A stretch of 64,000 nt of DNA from positions 62,001 to 126,000 of the forward strand of contig JAJPHL010000036.1 in the NCBI GenBank assembly GCA_021325275.1, given 5' to 3'. The stretch comes from Terriglobia bacterium (GTDB lineage: Bacteria > Acidobacteriota > Terriglobia > JAJPHL01). Shown piece by piece: positions 25,928-35,445 of the stretch. Numbering within the stretch: the stretch's first letter is position 1; each line of letters starts with the position of its first letter. The position numbers and the translations under genes were made by a program. The notes below the pieces were generated by a model, which had not been told where the DNA came from, did no database searches, and saw nothing but the letters and a program-made list of their open reading frames with translations.

Positions 25928-26914
25928 GTGCGCAAACTTCTGATGGCCGCCACGCATCGCTATCCCCTATGGAAGCTGCCGGCGTGGCTTCCCGCTCGCA
26001 TTCAAGAGCGATTCCCGCAACTTCACGTGGTGCATCGCGAGAATTACCTGGATCTCGATCAGCACATCGGCGATGCCGAGGTCTACGTCGGATTCGTTCT
26101 GCCGCCGGACGTGCTGGCAGTGGCGCGCGAACTGCGCTGGATTCACGCGACCGCCGCGGGCGTCGACCAGCTTTGCTATCCGGAAATGGTGGCGCGATCC
26201 ATCGTGTTGACGAACGCGTCCACGGTGATGTCCGAACCCGTCGCCGAACACACCATGGCCCTGATTCTGGCGTTGGCCAAGCGCCTCATGAGCTCGATGG
26301 AGTATCAGCGGAAAAAGTTTTGGGCGCAGTCGGAAGTCAGCGTCGAGGAACCGGGGATCATCGAATTGCAGGGCGCGACGCTCGGTCTCATCGGACTCGG
26401 CGATATTGGACGCGAAGTCGCGCGGCGGGCCCGCGCGTTCGGCATGCGCGTGGTGGCGGTGAAGCGCGATGTTTCGAGTGGTGGCGATCTGGCGGATCGC
26501 GTGTTGCCGCCAAGTGCTCTTCATGAAATGCTGAGTGAAGCGGACTTCGTGGTCGTCTGCGCGCCGCAAACCAGCGCCACCAAGCGGCTGATGGGCGCGG
26601 CGGAATTCGCGGCGATGAAACGCTCGGCGTACTTGATCAACGTAGCGCGCGGAACGCTCGTGGACGAGGCGGCGCTCGACGCAGCATTGCGCGGCGGGAA
26701 AATCGCCGGAGCCGCCGCCGACGTTTTCGATCCCGAGCCGCTGCCGCCGGAGAGTCCCCTGTGGACCGCGCCGAATATGCTGATCACGCCGCATACGGCC
26801 GCCAGCACGTCGATGTTGTGGAAGCGCCAGGCCGCGCTGCTCGAAGACAACATCGCGCGTTATCTCGATGGACGACCGTTGCGAAATTTGGTCGACAAGA
26901 ATTTGGGGTATTGA
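25928..26914 (+). CDS. D-2-hydroxyacid dehydrogenase, NAD(P)-dependent
   Basis: 328 residues from GTG 25928 with TATGAT 8 nt upstream. The NAD-binding motif is GLIGLGDIGREVARRARAFG. Catalytic residues of the family are visible: Arg in NVARGTLVDEAAL, Glu in the DVFDPEPLP region and His in TPHTAAST. It is nearest to glyoxylate/hydroxypyruvate-type reductases. The S9 peptidase starts 10 bp downstream with its own GGAGG site, so the two may share a transcript, but no metabolic link is obvious. Confidence 0.88.
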   Translation: MRKLLMAATHRYPLWKLPAWLPARIQERFPQLHVVHRENYLDLDQHIGDAEVYVGFVLPPDVLAVARELRWIHATAAGVDQLCYPEMVARSIVLTNASTVMSEPVAEHTMALILALAKRLMSSMEYQRKKFWAQSEVSVEEPGIIELQGATLGLIGLGDIGREVARRARAFGMRVVAVKRDVSSGGDLADRVLPPSALHEMLSEADFVVVCAPQTSATKRLMGAAEFAAMKRSAYLINVARGTLVDEAALDAALRGGKIAGAAADVFDPEPLPPESPLWTAPNMLITPHTAASTSMLWKRQAALLEDNIARYLDGRPLRNLVDKNLGY

Positions 26915-26924
26915 CGGAGGCTTT

Positions 26925-28946
26925 ATGAAAAAGACATTCGCCGCGGTTTTTGTGTTTGCCGTGCTTGCCACGGCCGCAACGCCCATGACCGTGGAAACGC
27001 TGCTGAAGTTGTATCGCATCGGCGATCCGCAGCTTTCGCCCGACGGCAAGATGATCGTGTATCAGGCGATGGCGCCCGACCTCGCGGCGAACACGCGGCC
27101 GGTGCAGATTTGGAGCGTTCCCGCCGGCGGCGGCGCGCCGAAACAGATTACGCATGACGGCTCGCAGAACTCGAGGCCGCGCTGGTCGCCGGACGGCAAG
27201 CGCATCGCGTACATCAGCGATCGCGGCGGCAGCTCGCAAATCTGGACGATCGCGCCCGATGGCTCCGACGCCAAGCAAGTCACGCGGATTTCGAGCGAGG
27301 CTGACGGCGAAACGTGGTCGCCGGACGGCAAGAGTTTCCTCTTTATCTCCGACATTTATCCCGAATGCAAGGACGACGCCTGCAACGCCGCGCGCGCCGA
27401 AGAGCGCGCGAAGAGCAAAGTGCGGGCCCACTTCGTCGATAACAAATTGCTCTTTCGCCATTGGACTACGTGGAAGGATGGCCATCGCAGCCACCTGTTT
27501 CTCGTCTCCGCGCAAGGCGGGACGGCACGGGATCTGACGCCCGGCGATCACGACGTTCCGCCGTTTTCACTCGGCGATCCGGACGCATATGCGTTTTCTC
27601 CCGATGGGAGTGAAGTGACGTATTCGAGCAACCACGACGCCGTCGAAGCTACCAGCACCAACAACGACCTGTGGGTGCTCTCGCTCGCCGGCGGAAGTGC
27701 GCGCAATATCACGGCGGCGAATCACGGCTCCGACACCACGCCCGTCTATTCGCCCGACGGCAAGTGGATTGCATATCGCTCACAGGCGCGGCCGCAAGCG
27801 GAATCGGATCGCTTCCGTCTGATGCTTTTCGAGCGCGCCACAGGGAAGATCACCGTGCTGAGTGAGAACTTCGATCGCTGGGTGGAATCGATCGCGTGGT
27901 CACCGGACAGCAAGACAATTTACTTCGTGACGGAAGATACGGGACGCCATCCCATCATGTCGATGCCGGTGTCCGGTGGGACGCCGAAAGTGATCGTGGT
28001 GGGCGGCGCAAACGACGACGTTTCGGTGAGCGCCAGCGGTCACACGTTGGTTTTTTCGCACGCCAGCATGAAACGGCCGAACGAAGTGTACACCGTGGAT
28101 GTCACGGGCGGCGAACCGAAGGCGATCACGCACATGAACGACGAATTTCTCGCGGGCGTCGAGCTGACGGCGCCCGAGGAGTTCTGGTTTGCCGGAGCGG
28201 GCGGTACGAAAGTGCAAGGCTGGCTCTTGCGTCCGCCGAATTTCGAAGCGTCGAAGAAATATCCGGTGGCGGTGATTCTGCACGGCGGTCCCGAAACCGG
28301 TTTCGACGACGCATGGTCGTTCCGCTGGAACACGCAAGTTTTCGCGGGCGCGGGATATGTCTTGGTGATGATCAATCGCCGTGGATCGACGGGTTTCGGC
28401 CAGAAATTCATCGACGAAATTCAACAGGATTGGGGCGGCAAACCTTACGAAGACGTAATGAAGGGCGTCGACTACGTGTTGGAAAAATATCCTTTTGCCG
28501 ACGGCACGCGCATGAACGCGTCGGGCGGCAGCTACGGCGGCTACATGGCGAATTGGATCGAAGGGCACACCGACCGCTTCAAGTGCATCGTTTCGCACGC
28601 GGGACTTTTCAACCTGGCGAGCATGTTCGGCGCGACGGAAGAATTGTGGTTTCCGCTTACCGAGTTCGGCGGCACGCCGTGGGACAAGCCTGAAGTGTAC
28701 AGAAAATGGTCGCCGGCGGAATCGGTGAAGAATTTCAAGACGCCCACGCTGGTGATCCACGGCGAGCTCGATTTCCGCGTGCCGATCGGCGAGGGCCTGC
28801 AGATGTACACCGCGCTTCAGATGATGAAAGTGCCGTCGGAGTATTTGAATTTCCCCGACGAAGGACATTGGGTGGGCAAGCCGCAAAACAGTTTGTTGTG
28901 GTACAAGACAGTTCTCGCGTGGTGGGATCGCTGGCAGAAAAAATAA
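26925..28946 (+). CDS. Secreted S9 family peptidase (acylaminoacyl-peptidase-like)
   Basis: 673 residues. MKKTFAAVFVFAVLATAATP is a signal peptide; GGAGG at 26916-26920 fixes the start. Residues 25-400 are a TolB/WD-like propeller with repeated SPDGK motifs (for example RWSPDGKRIAYIS and YSPDGKWIAYRS). The C-terminal alpha/beta hydrolase has the triad Ser536 (GGSYGGYM), Asp616 (HGELDFRVP) and His648 (DEGHWV). It cleaves dipeptides or acylated amino acids from short peptides, probably in the periplasm. Such peptidases are plentiful in acidobacterial genomes. It does not overlap its neighbour, and the next gene is convergent. Confidence 0.94.
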   Translation: MKKTFAAVFVFAVLATAATPMTVETLLKLYRIGDPQLSPDGKMIVYQAMAPDLAANTRPVQIWSVPAGGGAPKQITHDGSQNSRPRWSPDGKRIAYISDRGGSSQIWTIAPDGSDAKQVTRISSEADGETWSPDGKSFLFISDIYPECKDDACNAARAEERAKSKVRAHFVDNKLLFRHWTTWKDGHRSHLFLVSAQGGTARDLTPGDHDVPPFSLGDPDAYAFSPDGSEVTYSSNHDAVEATSTNNDLWVLSLAGGSARNITAANHGSDTTPVYSPDGKWIAYRSQARPQAESDRFRLMLFERATGKITVLSENFDRWVESIAWSPDSKTIYFVTEDTGRHPIMSMPVSGGTPKVIVVGGANDDVSVSASGHTLVFSHASMKRPNEVYTVDVTGGEPKAITHMNDEFLAGVELTAPEEFWFAGAGGTKVQGWLLRPPNFEASKKYPVAVILHGGPETGFDDAWSFRWNTQVFAGAGYVLVMINRRGSTGFGQKFIDEIQQDWGGKPYEDVMKGVDYVLEKYPFADGTRMNASGGSYGGYMANWIEGHTDRFKCIVSHAGLFNLASMFGATEELWFPLTEFGGTPWDKPEVYRKWSPAESVKNFKTPTLVIHGELDFRVPIGEGLQMYTALQMMKVPSEYLNFPDEGHWVGKPQNSLLWYKTVLAWWDRWQKK

Positions 28947-28965
28947 ACAGCGGAGGACGGCCGCG

Positions 28966-31900
28966 TCATGTTTGCGCCGGCGCGATCGCGTGTCCCCAGC
29001 CGACTTGGCGGCCTTGCACGGCGCGAACCAGTGCGCGGAACAGCACCACGTACATCATTTGCCGGTAGTAGAAGCGCTGGATGAGCATCGGGAATAGCAG
29101 CGTGTAGTCTTCGTCGCGCTCCAAAAGGAACGCGATCACGCACGTACAGAAGTCGATCACCAAGAATCCGAGGAAAAACAGCACCGCGCGGCGCACGTCG
29201 TCGCCCGACCACAGTTGCGGAATTTGGCGGATGTGCAACTGACCCAATCCCCACAACGTGAGCGATCCCACGAAGAGCAAATCGATCAGCGGCGAGAAAA
29301 GCGGCAGCACAATCTGAAAGAGAAAGACGTTGGGCAGCGCGATCCAGCCGAGCGTGCCGTACTTGAAACGCGCCAGGGTGTCGCGATGTTTCCACACCGC
29401 TTGCATCGTGCCGAACGTCCATCGGAAACGCTGGCGGATCAATTCCCCGGGCGATTCCGGCGCTTGCGTCCAGGCGATCGCTTGATCGTCGTACAAGATT
29501 CGCCAGTGGCGGCGGCGGATCGCCAGTGTCAAGTCGGTGTCTTCGGCCACGGTCTCGCTGGTGAAACCGCCGCATTCGCGCATCGCGGAGGCGCGCCACG
29601 CGCCGATCGCGCCGGGAACTACGGTGATGCAATTCAGCAAATCGAACGCGCGTTTTTCCATGTTCTGGCTGCTGATGTATTCGAGGGCCTGCCAGCGTGT
29701 GATCCACAAATGGCGATTGCCCACTTTGGTGTTGCCGGCGACCGCGCCCACCGTGGGATCGGCGAAATTCCGCACCAGTTTCGAGATGGCGTCCGGCTCG
29801 ATTTCGGTGTCGGCATCGATGGTCACGACAATCTCACCGTCCGCGTGCGATAGCGCGCGATTCAGCGCCGCGGGCTTGCCGCCGTTGGACTGATGAATGA
29901 TCCGCACGCGCGGATTCGCGGCGAAACACTCGTCGAGCAATTCGGCGGTGCGGTCGCGCGATCCGTCGTTCACGACGATCACTTCGACGTCCGGATAATC
30001 CGAGCGCAGCGCGCTCTCGACGGTGCCCACCACCGACAACTCCTCGTTGTACGCCGGGATCAGCACGCTGACTTTCGGCCGATACTCCGGGTGCGCGCCG
30101 GGATCGGCGCGCAATTTCTCGATGATCGCGAGCACGCCGACCAGCAGCGCGCGCCCCGAGATCAGCGCGATCCCGGCCAGGAAAATCCAGGCGATTCCGA
30201 AACGCAGCCAGCGATACAGATCGAAGATCAGCCCGTCGGCACGCGCCGTCCAGCGCTCGGTGGCCGTGAGCGTGGGCATGGTTTGCGCGCGCGTTTGTCC
30301 GATCAATTCGGAAACGCCGGTCAAGTGGAATCCATGCGCGCGAAGGCCATCGATGATTCCCGGCAACGCCTCCACGGTGTTTTCGCGATTTCCGCCGCCG
30401 TCGTGCAGCAGCACAATGTGCCCGTCGACTCCCACGATGGCAGGTGGAATCGGCTTGCCCATCGCCTGATCGATCACGCGCTTCACGATGTCCTTGGGCG
30501 GAGGCGGCGCGCCGCCGCCGTGTTCGCCCCAATCGTGCGGATCGATTTTCGCGCCAACCAACAAATATCCGTACGATTGCGGAATCGGCAGCAGGCGCAC
30601 GTCGTTGTCCGATTCCGGCTGGTGATCGATGCCGTAGGGCGGACGGAAAAGCAGCGTCTTGATGCCGAGGCGGCTTTCAAACAATCGCTGCGTGAGCGTG
30701 ATTTCCCACTCGAGCTGGCTCAGCGGAATGTCGTTGAAACTCGGATGCGTGTAGGTGTGATTGCCGATTTCGTGGCCTTCGCGATAAATCCGCTGCAACA
30801 ATTCCGGCGACGCGTTGGCATTCACGCCGGTGATGAAAAACGTAGCCACCGCGGATTTCTCTTTCAAGATGTCGAGAATGCGCGGTGTGAAACGCGGATC
30901 GGGACCGTCGTCGAAGGTCAGCGCGATGTCTTTGTCGATCGCGCCGATCTGATCGATCTGATAGGGAAACGGCGATTGCAGATAGTTCTCGTCGGTAAAC
31001 AAATCGGTGGACGAATCGTAGCGGAACTCGCGTTTGCCATGCGTGGGTGTCGCGGTGATGCGCCACACGTCGCCTTCGCCTTCGATCGCCAAGTCGTAGC
31101 CGGGCGGCATGTCTTTGATTTTGTCGCGCGTCGAATCGTCGGGATGAAGATTGTCCCAAATCGACCAGATCGAGGGATCTTCCGATCCCAAGCGCCACAG
31201 CGCGGTGCCGCGAATCTGCTTCCTTTCGGCGGCGCGGATTTCGTTGTACGCCGTCACGCCGTCGAGCAGCCAAACTTCGTGGGTGATGTGGTGTTCGTCC
31301 TCGTACTCGTAGGCCGGATTCATGGCGTCTTCGTCGAAGTAAACGGAAGCCTCGGATTCCTTCGCCGTCACGAGAGCTTCTTGAAAACTCGTCGATTGCG
31401 ATTTCTCTTTCGCGCCGGGACCCTTCGTGCCTTTCGGAATCTTCGGCCAATCGTAGGAGTAGTTGGCGATACCCATTACCAATTTCTCCGGGGGCACTTC
31501 CTTGAGCGTGCTTTCGAGATTGCGCTGATACCACGCTTGGCTCGTGATCGGTCCGGGATCGGACGTCAGCCAGTGTTCGTCGTAGTTCATCAGGATGACG
31601 GCGTCGGCGACTTTGCCGAAATACGCGTAGTCGTAACTCGAGTCGGCCGCGGGCAGGCACACCATCACCTTGCGGTTGTAGACGTGCGCCGCAATGGTCA
31701 ACTCGGAGATGAATTTCTCGAAATCGTCTTGCGACTTCTCGGGGATCTCCTCGAAGTCCACCACGACGCCCGATTGTCCCGGCGGCGTGGACGCGGCGGG
31801 CGCGGAGGGATTCGCCGTCGACGGCGCTTCCGGCCGGCGGCGGCCTTCGGCGTCGACGTTGACGAAGCGAATCAACTCGGAAACCAAGCGCTTTCGAGCG

Positions 31901-32460
31901 TCGGGACTCTTGAGATACCGGACCATTTCCTCGGTGCGCCAATTCACGCCGTCGTAATTGTTCACCAGCGGCATGATGGGGATGGAAACGTCGAGCGTGT
32001 CGAGCCACGCTTTTAGTTTTTCGTCCGGTTCGATCACCATGTGGCCGTCGGGCGACACGGCGTGCAACTGTTCGGGGATCAGCAAGTCGAGCTCGCGATA
32101 ATGCTGCTGCAGCGACGAAAGACTGGTGTAATCCCACGGGACATAAAACGCCGCGCGCAACGGATCGTAATTCGCGGGAATCGTGCCGAGCGCTTCCACG
32201 CGGCTGCGGCGGCCGCGGCGCCGCGGAAGATTCTTGGCCTTCGGGCGATCCTTCGACGGATGCAGCTCGGGACGCGTGTCGGGCAGCAGCAACTGCGGAA
32301 GCGCGGGACGCTGCGCGATGCTGAGGAAGAAAACCACCACCAGCGCGGCCAGCACCAGCCCGAGAACTTCCAAGGCGCGACGGGTAAGCCACCAGCGGCG
32401 TTGACGCTCGTCGAAGAAAACGGGTTTGCCTGAGTTTGGCGTCACGAGTTTCGGCGTCAC
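28966..32460 (-). CDS. Trifunctional membrane protein: GH18-like - polysaccharide deacetylase - GT2 synthase
   Basis: 1164 residues. A membrane segment (about 29-48) leads to a GH18-like domain with VVVDFEEIPE near residue 235 (catalytic Glu) and VILMNYDEHW. A NodB deacetylase follows at about 500-690: IALTFDDGPDP, HTYTHPSF, RPPYG and IVLLHDGGGNR. After a membrane helix (about 750-775) comes a GT2 synthase: VSVLIPAYNEE near 800, VTIDADTE and RQRFRWTFG near 1008, then several membrane helices. The three activities are those of PgaB-like deacetylase/hydrolase plus PgaC-like polymerase, here in one chain. It probably makes and trims a poly-N-acetylglucosamine-like exopolysaccharide. The start GTG 32460 is tentative; GTG 32445 is in a direct repeat. 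Confidence 0.9.
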   Translation of the reverse strand: MTPKLVTPNSGKPVFFDERQRRWWLTRRALEVLGLVLAALVVVFFLSIAQRPALPQLLLPDTRPELHPSKDRPKAKNLPRRRGRRSRVEALGTIPANYDPLRAAFYVPWDYTSLSSLQQHYRELDLLIPEQLHAVSPDGHMVIEPDEKLKAWLDTLDVSIPIMPLVNNYDGVNWRTEEMVRYLKSPDARKRLVSELIRFVNVDAEGRRRPEAPSTANPSAPAASTPPGQSGVVVDFEEIPEKSQDDFEKFISELTIAAHVYNRKVMVCLPAADSSYDYAYFGKVADAVILMNYDEHWLTSDPGPITSQAWYQRNLESTLKEVPPEKLVMGIANYSYDWPKIPKGTKGPGAKEKSQSTSFQEALVTAKESEASVYFDEDAMNPAYEYEDEHHITHEVWLLDGVTAYNEIRAAERKQIRGTALWRLGSEDPSIWSIWDNLHPDDSTRDKIKDMPPGYDLAIEGEGDVWRITATPTHGKREFRYDSSTDLFTDENYLQSPFPYQIDQIGAIDKDIALTFDDGPDPRFTPRILDILKEKSAVATFFITGVNANASPELLQRIYREGHEIGNHTYTHPSFNDIPLSQLEWEITLTQRLFESRLGIKTLLFRPPYGIDHQPESDNDVRLLPIPQSYGYLLVGAKIDPHDWGEHGGGAPPPPKDIVKRVIDQAMGKPIPPAIVGVDGHIVLLHDGGGNRENTVEALPGIIDGLRAHGFHLTGVSELIGQTRAQTMPTLTATERWTARADGLIFDLYRWLRFGIAWIFLAGIALISGRALLVGVLAIIEKLRADPGAHPEYRPKVSVLIPAYNEELSVVGTVESALRSDYPDVEVIVVNDGSRDRTAELLDECFAANPRVRIIHQSNGGKPAALNRALSHADGEIVVTIDADTEIEPDAISKLVRNFADPTVGAVAGNTKVGNRHLWITRWQALEYISSQNMEKRAFDLLNCITVVPGAIGAWRASAMRECGGFTSETVAEDTDLTLAIRRRHWRILYDDQAIAWTQAPESPGELIRQRFRWTFGTMQAVWKHRDTLARFKYGTLGWIALPNVFLFQIVLPLFSPLIDLLFVGSLTLWGLGQLHIRQIPQLWSGDDVRRAVLFFLGFLVIDFCTCVIAFLLERDEDYTLLFPMLIQRFYYRQMMYVVLFRALVRAVQGRQVGWGHAIAPAQT

Positions 32461-32478
32461 GAGTTTGGCGTTACAGAA

Positions 32479-34119
32479 TTATTTTAGCGATTTTCCCTCG
32501 ACATACGCTACCTTCGTCGCGCCGGTATGCCCAACAGGCGCGCGCGGCGAGGGCGTGGGGACCTGCAACGCCGGCGGCGGATGGCGGTAGAACAAGTCGC
32601 TGTGCTCCATCCACTCGGTCCACTGGCCGCGCAGGCGGATCGCGCCGAGGCTCACCAGATTGAAGCGCAATCGCACGGCGATGGGGTCCATCGGCGGATG
32701 GCGATGATAAAGGTCCGCGCGAATCCGCTGCAAGAACGGATATTGGTGAAGCAAGTCGAAATTCGGATGCCACTCCGCGGCGTACATGAAGATCACGTCG
32801 AAGTCACCGGGCTGAATCTTGTCGAACGAGCCCTCCGAAAAATCGGGCATGGCGACGACCGTCTGCGCTTTGTGGACGTAGCCCAATTCCGGACGGAGAA
32901 ACTCGTCGGTGGCGGGCCAGGTTGTGAGAATGCGCGTGCCGGAGGGAAACGTGTTGGCGCGTTCCACGGCAGTCTCCTGCAAATTCAGAAAATCGGCGTA
33001 GGCCAGGTTCTCTTCGTAAGGAAACGGATACGGCGGATTCCAAAACCAGCAGATCATTTCCATGAGCGTCAACGCCAGCAGCGTCCAGCGGCGCTGCGGC
33101 AGTTTCAGCCGCTCGATGGCTTCCACGCCCAGCAGGAAAAACAGCGCCAGCGCCGGAAGCAAGTAGCGTTCCAGAATCGCGCCGCCGAAGACGCTCATGA
33201 TCAACAATTGCAGCGCCAGCACGATCCACAAGAGGCGATGACCCGGCCTGGGCGCGGGCAAGCCTTTCTTCCACAAGACCCAAAACGCCGGGATTGTCAG
33301 CACCCAGCGAAAATCGCTGAAGAAGAGGAAGAACAAGCGGCGCAGCAGCGTCACCATGATCCGCACCGGATTCATCGCGTCGATCACATTGAACGCCACG
33401 AAGCGCGCGTCGCCGAACCAGTGACCCGTGGCCGCGCGCAGGTACACAAACCACAGTGCGAGCGGCGCGAGCGGAAGAAGCATTGACGCTTGCCGCAGGC
33501 GATGACGCGCGGAATCGTCGCCCGCCGGCATCCGCCACGCCATCACCGCGAGCAACACCACGAGGGCCGCGCCGGTTTCGCGCGTCAAACACAGGACGGT
33601 GGCGGCGACCAAGTATCCGGTGAGCCGGCCGCGCAAATAAAAGTACAGGGCGAGCAACGTGGCCGCCGTCGCGGCGACATCGATATGCGCCAGCGTGCTT
33701 TGTGCGAAGAAAATCGGCGACACCAGCAGCAATCCCGCCGACCACAAGCCGGCGCCCGCGGGGACCAGCAGCGTCGCCAGGAGCAGGAGCGCGTAGATCG
33801 CCGTGCCGGCGACCAGGCACATCGCCACGCGCGTGACCACCGCGGAGCTTCCGAAAATCTTGTACACGCCCGCCAGATACAGCGACTGCAAAGGCGGATG
33901 CACTTCGACGATGGTGGATTGTGGGATCAGGTGGCCGTGCTGCGACAGTTCGAGCGCCGCCGGAAAATAGTAGCCTGCTTCGTCCCAGTAATACGGCAGT
34001 CGCAGGTAAGGCGCGTGCGTGAAGATCACGGCGACGACGCACACCACCCAAAGTCCCAGGTGAGATTGCCAGCCGGACTTCGAAGTCTTGCTCGATTCTG
34101 CCGTCGCCTTGCGCGGCAT
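32479..34119 (-). CDS. Polytopic glycosyltransferase, GT39/ArnT-like
   Basis: 546 residues with about ten membrane helices. The conserved acidic motif of GT-C transferases is present in the first loop (LPYYWDEAGYYFPAALEL). Others are VHPPLQSLYLAGVYKIFG and a C-terminal periplasmic domain of about 200 residues. Such proteins move a sugar from a lipid carrier onto a protein or lipid in the periplasm. It ends 19 bp before the start of the exopolysaccharide protein on the same strand, so the pair could be an operon. The acceptor is unknown. Confidence 0.85.
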   Translation of the reverse strand: MPRKATAESSKTSKSGWQSHLGLWVVCVVAVIFTHAPYLRLPYYWDEAGYYFPAALELSQHGHLIPQSTIVEVHPPLQSLYLAGVYKIFGSSAVVTRVAMCLVAGTAIYALLLLATLLVPAGAGLWSAGLLLVSPIFFAQSTLAHIDVAATAATLLALYFYLRGRLTGYLVAATVLCLTRETGAALVVLLAVMAWRMPAGDDSARHRLRQASMLLPLAPLALWFVYLRAATGHWFGDARFVAFNVIDAMNPVRIMVTLLRRLFFLFFSDFRWVLTIPAFWVLWKKGLPAPRPGHRLLWIVLALQLLIMSVFGGAILERYLLPALALFFLLGVEAIERLKLPQRRWTLLALTLMEMICWFWNPPYPFPYEENLAYADFLNLQETAVERANTFPSGTRILTTWPATDEFLRPELGYVHKAQTVVAMPDFSEGSFDKIQPGDFDVIFMYAAEWHPNFDLLHQYPFLQRIRADLYHRHPPMDPIAVRLRFNLVSLGAIRLRGQWTEWMEHSDLFYRHPPPALQVPTPSPRAPVGHTGATKVAYVEGKSLK

Positions 34120-34183
34120 TGTCTAATCGCTCCGTGCCGCGGCATTTGCCGCGACCACAATCCGCTCTGGCCGCAGGCGCATT

Positions 34184-34477
34184 CTATTGCACTGTCCCGG
34201 CTTCGGGCACGTGGCGGGAATCGAGTTTGATTTCCCCGAACGTTTGTTCGTACTGGTGAACGTTATGCTGCAACAGCCCCAGCAACGCTTTCGCTTGCTG
34301 CGGGCTGAGATAGATGCCTTGGAAATTGGTGATGTCGACGACGTCGGCCGAGTTTTGTTCGATGGTGCCGAATTGCAGGAAGAAATCCCAAATGTTCAGG
34401 CGGATCTGCACGCTGTTGCAATAATTCTCGCGCCATTCGTTGGCGCGCACAATGTTCAGCCGAGGCGGTTGCGTCAT
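34184..34477 (-). CDS. DUF3467 family protein
   Basis: 97 residues. The core VVDITNFQGIYLSPQQAKAL followed by LLGLLQHNVHQYEQTFGEI is the hallmark of DUF3467, a small family of unknown function whose members sit near metabolism or secretion genes. ATG 34477 is supported by TATCAT 6 nt upstream. It is flanked by the GT39 gene (64 bp) and the enoyl-CoA hydratase gene (36 bp) on the same strand. Confidence 0.82.
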   Translation of the reverse strand: MTQPPRLNIVRANEWRENYCNSVQIRLNIWDFFLQFGTIEQNSADVVDITNFQGIYLSPQQAKALLGLLQHNVHQYEQTFGEIKLDSRHVPEAGTVQ

Positions 34478-34483
34478 GCGCCT

Positions 34484-34489
34484 ATGATA
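34484..34489 (-). promoter_or_regulatory. -10 box (TATCAT), DUF3467 gene
   Basis: TATCAT on the minus strand, six bases before the ATG at 34477, predicting a leaderless mRNA. Confidence 0.42.
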
Positions 34490-34513
34490 TCCCGGCTTGG
34501 GACCGGTTCGCCT

Positions 34514-35308
34514 CTACTTGTTCTTCCAAACCGGCTTGCGCTTCTCGGCGATGGCGCGCAGACCCTCTTGTGCGTCCTCCAAATCCATCAACTGATTCAA
34601 GTACAGATTCGCGCTGCGTTGGAACGCTTCGGCCAGCGGATAGCCCATCGAATCGAACATCACGCGCTTGGCCATTTCGAGCACGGCGCTGCTTTGATCG
34701 GTGATGCGCGCCAGAATCGCATCGACCTCTGCGGTAAGTTTGGCTTCCGGCACCAGGCGATTCACCAATCCCAAGCGATGCGCGTCGAGATGGCTGATCG
34801 GTTGCGCCAGCAGGATCATCTCCATGGCGCGCTTGGGACCTACCAGGTGCGGCAGCAGAATCGCGGCGATGGGCGGAAAGACACCGGCGCGGACTTCTGG
34901 TTGTGCAAACTGGGCCTTCTCCGTGGCTACCACCAAATCGCCGAACAGGGCTAGCTCGCAGCCTGCGCCCACGGCGGGTCCATTGATCACGGTGATCAAG
35001 GGCTTGGAGATTTCCAGCATCGACTTGAAGATTCCCTGGAACGCCTCCATCATTTGGAACGCGCGACCGGGTGCGGCATCGGCGGGCGCGACGCCGGCAC
35101 AGAAGAACGTCGACCCGGGCGCGGCTTCCATCACGATGGCCCGGACCTCGCGCGCCGCGTGCATGCTCTCGATGGCCTGCGAGATTTCGCGCATCGCCTT
35201 TACCGTGAGAAAGTTGTGAGGCGGCTTGTTTAACACCATGCGAGCCACCCGGCCGTTTACGGCGACCTGGATAGACTCGTACTCTAATGTGGTTGCGGGG
35301 GAACCCAT
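34514..35308 (-). CDS. Enoyl-CoA hydratase/isomerase family protein
   Basis: 264 residues from ATG 35308. The crotonase fold is clear: VNGRVARMVLNKPPHNFLT, AIVMEAAPGSTFFCAGV (first oxyanion strand), LITVINGPAVGAGCELALFG (second), the hydrophobic GVFPPIAAILLPHLVG, and LGLVNRLVPE. The family acts on enoyl-CoA thioesters with hydratase, isomerase or related chemistry; the catalytic acids are not decisive here. It is alone on its transcript and divergent from the export operon. Confidence 0.9.
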   Translation of the reverse strand: MGSPATTLEYESIQVAVNGRVARMVLNKPPHNFLTVKAMREISQAIESMHAAREVRAIVMEAAPGSTFFCAGVAPADAAPGRAFQMMEAFQGIFKSMLEISKPLITVINGPAVGAGCELALFGDLVVATEKAQFAQPEVRAGVFPPIAAILLPHLVGPKRAMEMILLAQPISHLDAHRLGLVNRLVPEAKLTAEVDAILARITDQSSAVLEMAKRVMFDSMGYPLAEAFQRSANLYLNQLMDLEDAQEGLRAIAEKRKPVWKNK

Positions 35309-35445
35309 GACCGCTGATTTCACCACAACTGAGGGGTCAAACACAATTCCCCATCGGGTCCAGTTTCAAACCATTTGACGATTTCCCCTAACGATTTTCC
35401 ATTCTCTGGCGTCTATACTCATTGAGTACCGGGGGAGTGGTGTCG

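Noticed and set aside
29893-32016. A 707-codon open frame antisense to the large exopolysaccharide protein.
   Set aside because: The minus-strand protein has three sets of catalytic motifs; the plus-strand frame has none.
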